Source: Ruminiclostridium herbifermentans
GTDB lineage: Bacteria; Bacillota; Clostridia; Acetivibrionales; DSM-1351
Direction of reading: 5' to 3'
DNA: 64,000 bases
NCBI RefSeq assembly: GCF_005473905.2
Contig: NZ_CP061336.1
Coordinates: forward strand, 2,162,501-2,226,500
The notes beneath the pieces are model-generated. The model worked only from the letters and a program-made list of their open reading frames with translations, was not told where the DNA came from and ran no database searches. A program made the position numbers and the translations under genes. Positions 57,944-64,000 of this stretch are shown here, piece after piece. How positions within the stretch are numbered: the first letter of the stretch is position 1; each line of letters opens with the position of its first letter.

Positions 57944-59650
57944 CTAGCTATCCTTTTCAATAATGTCAATTAGCTTTATGACATCATTTGTCTCCATAGG
58001 CTTACCCCAAACATAACCTTGAATATAATCACTCCCAAGATTAGCAAGGATATCAAGCTGCTCTTGCAGTTCAACACCTTCTGATAGGACTTCAAAATTC
58101 ATTATATGACCAATTGAAATAATGGCATTAACATAATTTCTTCCAGATTCACTAATAAGAAGATCATCAACAAAAGATTTATCAATTTTAAGCATATTGA
58201 TAGGGAGTTTAGCTAAATAACTGAGTGATGAATAACCGGTTCCAAAGTCATCAAGTGCTATACGAATTCCAATTTTCTTTAATTCATTAAGTATTTCAAC
58301 TGCTTTTGATATAGAAGAAATAAATACTGATTCTGTAATTTCAATTTCAAGTTGTTCTGGAGGGAATCCAGTTTCATCAAGCATCTGTTTAATTTCATCT
58401 AAAAAGTCTTTATTCAATAAATGCAGTACAGAAATATTTACTGAAAGTATGTATTTTTCAGTAGTCTTATCTAATATTTTTCTGAAAAATAACATGGTAT
58501 TGTATATAATCCAGTTATCAATTCTAGTAATAATTCCCGTTTTTTCTGCAATTGGAATAAACAAATTAGGGCTTATTTGATTACCATTTTCATCTTTCAT
58601 ACGAGCTAGTGTTTCAAAGCCTCTGAGTTGTTTTGTTTTAGTATCAAATTGTGGCTGTAATACGAAGTACAAATTATTATCATCTAATGCCTTTCTAACC
58701 TTTTGCTCTAGTATAACATTATTTTCTATCATTTCAGTTATAGAAGGTGTATACAAACAAATATCTTCGTTGCTGATATTCTTTGAATAATACATTGCAG
58801 CATCGGCAAAACGAAATATTTCTGATGAATCTTTTGAGTCTCTAGGAAACAGGGATACACCAAAACTTGCTGAAACATAAAAATAATTATCTTTTACAAT
58901 GAATCTCTCTGACAGAGCGTTAGAGTATTTTTTTATGTTTTGAGTTAGATCCTCTACAGAGACATAATTTTTTATAATTATTATAAATTCATCACCACCA
59001 AGCCTGGCAATAAATTCATTTTTATTCTTAACATAATTCCACCTTTTTGCAACTTGACATAGAACTTCATCACCTAAATCATGTCCAACTGAATCATTAA
59101 TGTTTTTAAAATCGTCCAAGTCAACCATGATTAATGCAAAATTCTCAGTTTCAGAATTGTGATTTTCGATAAGCGTAGATATATAATCATTGAAGGCACG
59201 GCGATTAGGCAGTCCTGTCAGTGCATCGGTGACTGCGTACTTAGTTATAGTTTTTGAATGCATGTCCAGTTGCTTTAAATATATATAGATTATAAATACA
59301 ACACTAATATTTGTAATCTGAGCAGCTAATCCTGAAACAGGCGAGTAAGAGTTAACCCTAATTATAGTTGAAATAAGTATAAATATTTGAATAATAGAAA
59401 GAATTATTGCAGTAGTAAATCCTTGTTTTTGAAAATATGTAACCATGATAACGAGAATAAACATTTGAAGTTGTCCTAAAATACCACTTATGGACAATGA
59501 ATGTATGCGAGATTCTCCTATCATTAAAGAAATATCAAACTTATTAATTTGCATATTTGCTATGAAAATAATAAAATAAATAATTATTGAGATTACTATT
59601 GTCCATTTTGGGAGTTGCTTTTTTTGGGGAAGGCTATTACTATGTTTCAT
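57944..59650 (-). CDS. Membrane GGDEF-EAL cyclic-di-GMP enzyme
   Basis: 568 residues. About four or five N-terminal helices form a small membrane sensor. A GGDEF domain follows (ALTDALTGLPNRRAFNDYI-like start, RLGGDEFIIII active site), then an EAL domain with RGFETLARMK (ETL instead of EAL, glutamate kept), ALDDFGTGYSSLSYLAKLPI, LKIDKSFVDD and SEGVELQEQLD. Both catalytic sites look intact, so it could make and degrade cyclic-di-GMP. Start MKHSNSLPQKK. Closely related in sequence to the two genes upstream. Cyclic-di-GMP normally controls motility and attachment. Confidence 0.93.
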   Translation of the reverse strand: MKHSNSLPQKKQLPKWTIVISIIIYFIIFIANMQINKFDISLMIGESRIHSLSISGILGQLQMFILVIMVTYFQKQGFTTAIILSIIQIFILISTIIRVNSYSPVSGLAAQITNISVVFIIYIYLKQLDMHSKTITKYAVTDALTGLPNRRAFNDYISTLIENHNSETENFALIMVDLDDFKNINDSVGHDLGDEVLCQVAKRWNYVKNKNEFIARLGGDEFIIIIKNYVSVEDLTQNIKKYSNALSERFIVKDNYFYVSASFGVSLFPRDSKDSSEIFRFADAAMYYSKNISNEDICLYTPSITEMIENNVILEQKVRKALDDNNLYFVLQPQFDTKTKQLRGFETLARMKDENGNQISPNLFIPIAEKTGIITRIDNWIIYNTMLFFRKILDKTTEKYILSVNISVLHLLNKDFLDEIKQMLDETGFPPEQLEIEITESVFISSISKAVEILNELKKIGIRIALDDFGTGYSSLSYLAKLPINMLKIDKSFVDDLLISESGRNYVNAIISIGHIMNFEVLSEGVELQEQLDILANLGSDYIQGYVWGKPMETNDVIKLIDIIEKDS

Positions 59651-59951
59651 AAGGTATGCTCCTTTATTATCCGGTAATTAAAAAAATCAAAAAGCATGCA
59701 GATAAGCTTATTTAAAATCTGTAAATAACAAAACATGATACAAAATGGCAAAATACATCTTTATTATACAATAACAAATATACGAGTAAATATCAATATC
59801 AACTAGCTTAGATTGGCATTTTCATAATGTTTTAGTGTTTGTCTTAAATATAGTTATTAATTGTAAGAGTGTTATATTGGTGATAAAATATAATATACTA
59901 ACATATATTGTATATTAATTTGAATATTAATTTCAGAGAGGCAGGAGAACT
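59651..59951. other. Divergent promoter region
   Basis: 301 AT-rich bases between the first GGDEF-EAL gene (-) and the flavin reductase gene (+). Several AT-rich -10-like sequences; no structured element recognised. Confidence 0.4.
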
Positions 59952-60458
59952 ATGAGTTTTAAAGAAATTAAGGTAGAAGATTTGTTATTTAATCCATTTA
60001 AAAAGATAGGTAAAGAGTGGATGCTGATATCGGCAGGTAATAATGAGAAGTTCAACACAATGACAGCCAGCTGGGGTGGCCTTGGAATTATGTGGGGAAA
60101 GAATGTTGCAACAACTTATATACGTCCTCAAAGATACACTAAGGAGTTTGTTGATGCAAATGAAACTTTTACAATTTCATTTTATGATGAAGCCTACAAG
60201 AAGGCTCTAAACATATGTGGGACAGTATCGGGAAGAGATACAAATAAAGTAGAGCAAGCTGGCTTAACACCATACTTTATAGATGGAACAGTTGCTTTTG
60301 AAGAAGCTAACATGATTCTGATATGTAAAAAACAATACCATTGTGATATGACTCCTGACAATTTTGATGAAAAAGAAAATGATGATAAATGGTATCCTTC
60401 TAAAGATTATCATACTATGTATATATCAGAAATTATTAAAGTTTTGGTAAAAGAGTAA
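59952..60458 (+). CDS. Flavin reductase-like FMN-binding protein
   Basis: 168 residues. FNTMTASWGGLGIMWGKNV and TYIRPQRYTKEFVDANETFT match the flavin reductase-like domain, which binds FMN in a split beta-barrel dimer. The product may reduce flavin or act as a ferric reductase; the partner is unknown. CGTVSGRDTNKVEQAGLTP is also typical of the clostridial branch. AGAGGCAGGAGAACT precedes ATG. The only plus-strand gene among the GGDEF-EAL genes. Confidence 0.85.
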   Translation: MSFKEIKVEDLLFNPFKKIGKEWMLISAGNNEKFNTMTASWGGLGIMWGKNVATTYIRPQRYTKEFVDANETFTISFYDEAYKKALNICGTVSGRDTNKVEQAGLTPYFIDGTVAFEEANMILICKKQYHCDMTPDNFDEKENDDKWYPSKDYHTMYISEIIKVLVKE

Positions 60459-60938
60459 TCTCAGCTTGATTCTTTTTTATAAAATACTAGATAAGTAAAT
60501 CCATAATATTGGTGCTAAAGAGAACTAATTCTTATGGGGAAAGCTAAAGGGAGGTATACTTTTTTGCTTTTTCTATAGTCAATAAAGGTCACAGTCCTTC
60601 GTCTTATTAGCTGTTTGTTTTGAAGAATTGGAATTATAAGCAGTTTTGACTTGAAGTTGATTATGAAATGAATCTAACTTTAGAACAATATTGTACGAAC
60701 TAGAATGATTTTAAAGATAATTTTTTAGGTATGTTGGCACTATCAAATAAAAAGCTAATGTTATATGAGAAAAGCTTGCTGAATGAATACATTCTAATAT
60801 TGTTGAAATTAGTAAAACAATATTCATTATGTTTTAATTGTTCAGCAAGCTCCAAGTTTTTGCAGAATGATCTACATGATTGAGGGTACACTATGAACCA
60901 TGGATGATGGGAATGTTATTAAGAATAGCTTAAATTTA
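60459..60938. other. Intergenic region with a large hairpin
   Basis: AGCTTGCTGAA (60773-60783) pairs with TTCAGCAAGCT (60841-60851), and inside it AATATTGTT pairs with AACAATATT. On the minus strand TTTTCTC follows, so it may terminate the second GGDEF-EAL gene. No gene seen in the rest. Confidence 0.55.
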
Positions 60939-62675
60939 TTATAATTCTTCAGTTATTCCAATAAGCTTTAACACATCACTTGTATTCATAGGCTTACCCC
61001 ATACATACCCTTGAATATAATCACTTCCTAAATTAGCAAGTATATCTAGCTGGTCTTGAATTTCTACACCTTCAGATAATACCGAAAAATTCATTATATG
61101 CCCTATGGAAATAATTGCTGCAACATAATTTCTACCGGAATCGCTGACAAGAAGCTCATCTATAAAGGACTTGTCAATCTTAAGTATATCAATTGGAAGC
61201 TTAGTTAAATAACTGAGTGATGAATATCCTGTTCCGAAATCATCAAGTGCTATTCGGATACCCATATTTTTTAATTCATTTAATATTTCAATTGCTTTAG
61301 ATATTGATGAAATAAATACAGATTCTGTAATCTCAATTTCAAGCTGATTTGGAGGGAATTCTGTTTCTTGAAGCATGAGTTTAATTTCATCAATAAAACC
61401 TTTATTCAGTAAATGTAATACAGATATGTTCACTGAAAGCAACAGGTCTTTATCAGTTTTATTAAGAACTTTTTTAAAAAAAATCATTGTATTACGAATA
61501 ATCCAGTTATCAATACTTGTTATTAGACCAGTTTTTTCTGCAATTGGAATAAACATTGCAGGGCTTATAGGATTTCCATTTTCGTCGTTAAGTCGAGCCA
61601 GAGTTTCAAAGCCTCTAAGCCTTTTTGTTTTAGTATCATATTGTGGCTGCAATACAAAGTATAGTTTATCATCTTCTAAAGCCCTTCTAATTTTTTGTTC
61701 TAAAGCTACATTATATTCAATTGATTCGGTCATAGATGAATTATACAGACATATATCCATGCTGCTGATATTTTTTGCATAATACATAGCTGCATCAGCA
61801 AAACGGAACAATTCTGTGGAATCCCTTGAGTCTAGTGGATAGAGAGCGACACCAAAACTAGCTGTAATATAGAAGTAAGTGTCCTTTACTACAAATCTAT
61901 CGGATATGGCTACAGAATATTTTTTAATACTCTGTTTTAGATCATACTCCGAACCATAATTTTCTAAAATTATGATAAATTCATCACCGCCAAGCCTTGC
62001 TATAAAATCATTCTTTCCCTGAACCATTTTCCATCGTTCTACCACTTGACAGAGAACTTCATCTCCTGCATCATGTCCAACTGAATCATTAATGTTTTTA
62101 AAATCATTTATATCTACTATAACTAATGCAAATTTAAAGCTATCATCATTACAGTCTGAAATTAGTCTTATCAAATAGTCATTGAATTTGCGGCGGTTGG
62201 GAAGACCTGTAAGTGTATCAGTAAGAGCAAATTCTGCAATGATATTTTGATTGAGGTCTAACTTCTTTAAGTATAGATAGATTAATAAGGTTACAGTTAT
62301 GCATGTAGATATTGCCGCTAATCCAGCAATTGATGAATATGCTTGAAGGAAAATAAACGGAATTGCTAAAATAATAGTATGAATAATACAAATTGTAACG
62401 ACATTTTGAAATCCTTTTTTTCTATAAAATATAACCATTATTATGAGAAGAAACATTTGTAATTGAGTTAACATCCCACTAATTGTTAAGTAATGAAAAA
62501 CTATATTAAATAATGTTAAATTGATTTGATATCTATTAATATAAGTTGTAGTTATCATAATTAATATATAAAAAAGAATAGGAAAAATCATAGTCCAGCT
62601 TGGTAATTGAATTGATTTTGATGGCAATTGTATTGATTTTGAAAACTCCTTATCAAATGAATTATATTGTGTCAT
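60939..62675 (-). CDS. Membrane GGDEF-EAL cyclic-di-GMP enzyme, paralog 2
   Basis: 578 residues with the same layout as the neighbour at 57944: N-terminal helices, GGDEF domain (DTLTGLPNRRKFNDYLIRL, RLGGDEFIIIL) and EAL domain (RGFETLARLND, IALDDFGTGYSSLSY, ILKIDKSFIDELL, SEGVEIQDQLD, GYVWGKPM). The N-terminus contains a direct repeat, SIQLPSKSIQLPS, absent from the paralog. Catalytic residues appear intact in both domains. A tandem duplication origin is likely. Confidence 0.93.
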   Translation of the reverse strand: MTQYNSFDKEFSKSIQLPSKSIQLPSWTMIFPILFYILIMITTTYINRYQINLTLFNIVFHYLTISGMLTQLQMFLLIIMVIFYRKKGFQNVVTICIIHTIILAIPFIFLQAYSSIAGLAAISTCITVTLLIYLYLKKLDLNQNIIAEFALTDTLTGLPNRRKFNDYLIRLISDCNDDSFKFALVIVDINDFKNINDSVGHDAGDEVLCQVVERWKMVQGKNDFIARLGGDEFIIILENYGSEYDLKQSIKKYSVAISDRFVVKDTYFYITASFGVALYPLDSRDSTELFRFADAAMYYAKNISSMDICLYNSSMTESIEYNVALEQKIRRALEDDKLYFVLQPQYDTKTKRLRGFETLARLNDENGNPISPAMFIPIAEKTGLITSIDNWIIRNTMIFFKKVLNKTDKDLLLSVNISVLHLLNKGFIDEIKLMLQETEFPPNQLEIEITESVFISSISKAIEILNELKNMGIRIALDDFGTGYSSLSYLTKLPIDILKIDKSFIDELLVSDSGRNYVAAIISIGHIMNFSVLSEGVEIQDQLDILANLGSDYIQGYVWGKPMNTSDVLKLIGITEEL

Positions 62676-63163
62676 ATATTATGTCTCCTGTATACTTTTT
62701 ATCTCAACTGTAAATAATTAATTATTAAATATTAATTTTTACTTCAAATATTCAGATAGTATCTATAAAATAAATTCCTATCAAATTAAAAGGGTTGCCA
62801 TTGTCTTAACCATATTTTAGTACAAAAGTAATTTCTAATTTAGAGATATAAAAAAATTCTGCTATTAATATACCTTTTATTCTAGAACTTTTATCACATT
62901 GATATATACAATATTCCTTAGTAATAAAATAACATAAACATACAACAAATATCAACATAAATCTGCAAAAATGTAATTAATTTATACAAAATTGTAGATA
63001 TTATACAATAATTTAGCGATAAAGCACAAAAATGTAAAAAAATTAAAGATAAAAAAGGAACACATTAATTAAAATGTGTTCCAAATAAATTCCAATGGAA
63101 ATGTGCGCTTTTAATTTAGTTTGTGAAAGTTATATAAGTGACACTAAAAATTTAAGCTAGTTT
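62676..63163. other. AT-rich intergenic region between GGDEF-EAL genes
   Basis: Holds the minus-strand terminator at 63051-63082 and presumably the promoter of the 60939-62675 gene. No gene or known riboswitch seen. Confidence 0.5.
63051..63082 (-). terminator. Terminator for the partial EAL gene
   Basis: GGAACACATT pairs with AATGTGTTCC around AATTAA. On the minus strand it is followed by TTTTTT. Confidence 0.85.
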
Positions 63164-64000
63164 TTAAGCTAATAATGTAGATTTTATTATTTCATCTGAT
63201 ACTCCTAATAGCTTTAAAGCATCTTTTGGAAGCATTGGTTTTCCCCATAGGTATCCTTGCATAAAATCACTTCCGAGATTGGTGAGTATATCTAACTGTT
63301 TTTGATTTTCAACACCCTCAGATATTACAGAAAAATTCATAATATGACCTATTGAAATAATTGCTTCAACATAATTCCTTCCAGATTCACTGACCAGAAG
63401 TTCGTCTATAAAAGACTTATCTATTTTTAATAAATCTATAGGGAGTTTTGATAGATAGCTGAGGGATGAATAACCTGTTCCAAAGTCGTCTAATGCAATA
63501 CACACACCTAATTTCTTTAATTCATTTAACGTTTCAATAGCTTTCGCCATTGAGGATATAAATACTGACTCTGTAATTTCTATTTCAAGGTTACTTGGAG
63601 GAAATTTTGTCTCGTTAAGCATTTGTTGTATCTCGTCTAAAAAACCTTTATTTAATAAATGAAGTACAGAGATATTTACTGAAAGAATAAGGTTTTCATT
63701 AGTTATATCTAAAACTCTTTTGAAAAATAACATTGAATTTCTTATAACCCAGTTATCGATACTAGTAATAAGTCCTGTTTTCTCTGCAACTGGAATGAAT
63801 GAAGCAGGATTGATTATATTACCGTATTCATCCTTCATACGAACAAGAGCTTCGAAGCCTCTAATCTTTCTTGTTTTAGTATCATATTGGGGCTGTAAGA
63901 CAAAATAAAGATTATTTTCCTCCAATGCTATCCTAATCTTCTGTTCCAGTGCAACACTGTTTTCTATTGTATCAGTCATAGAACGGTTGTACATAGTAAT
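63164..64000 (-). CDS. GGDEF-EAL paralog 3, C-terminal EAL part (cut by window edge)
   Basis: The frame is open to the window end, and the first residues (MYNRSMTDTIENSVALEQKI) align with the linker between the GGDEF and EAL domains of the two paralogs. So the gene almost certainly continues upstream with GGDEF and membrane parts. The EAL domain has a true EAL-type motif, FEALVRMKDE, unlike ETL in the neighbours, plus ALDDFGTGYSSLSYLSKLPI, LKIDKSFIDE, SEGVENQKQLD and GYLWGKPM. Cyclic-di-GMP phosphodiesterase activity is likely. Confidence 0.9.
   Translation of the reverse strand: MTMYNRSMTDTIENSVALEQKIRIALEENNLYFVLQPQYDTKTRKIRGFEALVRMKDEYGNIINPASFIPVAEKTGLITSIDNWVIRNSMLFFKRVLDITNENLILSVNISVLHLLNKGFLDEIQQMLNETKFPPSNLEIEITESVFISSMAKAIETLNELKKLGVCIALDDFGTGYSSLSYLSKLPIDLLKIDKSFIDELLVSESGRNYVEAIISIGHIMNFSVISEGVENQKQLDILTNLGSDFMQGYLWGKPMLPKDALKLLGVSDEIIKSTLLA

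Noticed and set aside
61375-61782. Plus-strand 135-codon open frame
   Set aside because: Antisense shadow of the GGDEF-EAL gene; composition not coding-like.

Overview
The window looks like a chromosome segment of a mesophilic, spore-forming, cellulosome-producing member of the Clostridia, broadly like the Clostridium cellulolyticum group. The evidence is AT-rich DNA with strong AGGAGG ribosome binding sites, three secreted esterases or hydrolases carrying type I dockerins whose calcium loops have Ala-Ile or Ala-Leu recognition pairs, a YteA-like sporulation protein, RemA, pyruvate phosphate dikinase and a hrcA-grpE-dnaK-dnaJ heat-shock cluster with a CIRCE operator. The species assignment is inference. 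No insertion sequence, CRISPR array, rRNA or prophage was seen.

Layout. 0-8.3 kb: the end of a PLP aminotransferase, a decayed Asp/Asn-rich fragment, a small kinase-like gene, T-box-controlled ileS, aroB, a DUF5665 membrane protein and a YteA/DksA-like protein behind a 94-bp tandem repeat array. 8.4-12.7 kb: a small zinc-ribbon protein, a flagellin with a built-in HExxH metallopeptidase (flagellinolysin) and a PHP-domain protein that probably starts at ATT. 13.3-28.4 kb: a plant-polysaccharide region with a CE2 esterase-dockerin, tRNA-Thr, a glycosyltransferase, an HD protein, a guanidinium exporter under a guanidine-I riboswitch, a YesM/YesN-type two-component system with a membrane-anchored solute-binding protein but no permeases, a CE1-CBM6-dockerin esterase, an AraC regulator and an SGNH-dockerin protein. 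28.7-34.2 kb: an oxidoreductase group divergent from an AraC regulator, then an HD protein and a YjdF-like protein.

34.3-37.7 kb holds a TrpP-like substrate-binding component with its own ECF energising module (ecfA1, ecfA2, ecfT). Its leader has a promoter, seven (G/T)AG triplets at exact 5-nt spacing and a terminator-like hairpin over the Shine-Dalgarno sequence. This is the arrangement expected for TRAP-type tryptophan attenuation. 37.7-43.9 kb: a YiiX/NlpC-like hydrolase, a membrane protein, a dNTP triphosphohydrolase and a YfbR-like 5'-deoxynucleotidase (likely dNTP-pool control), a class IV aminotransferase and another membrane protein. 44.2-52.0 kb: hrcA-grpE-dnaK, a repeat-bearing gap, then dnaJ-prmA-rsmE-cheY. 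52.2-57.7 kb: yicC-remA-gmk-rpoZ and ppdK. 57.9-64.0 kb: three paralogous cyclic-di-GMP (GGDEF-EAL) genes on the minus strand, the last cut by the window edge, with a flavin reductase-like gene between the first two.

The most unusual content is intergenic. Four families of short structured repeats recur. Family A is a 94-nt unit that places a Shine-Dalgarno sequence in a compensated stem and ends exactly at the start codons of the YteA-like gene and remA. Family B is a palindromic CAAAAACCAC-AA-GTGGTTTTTG element, including a 71-bp tandem array before yfbR. Family C is a unit of about 150 bp found before the dNTPase gene and after dnaK. Family D is a small hairpin with a conserved loop. Families A and the TRAP-like leader are the best candidates for undescribed or under-described regulation.
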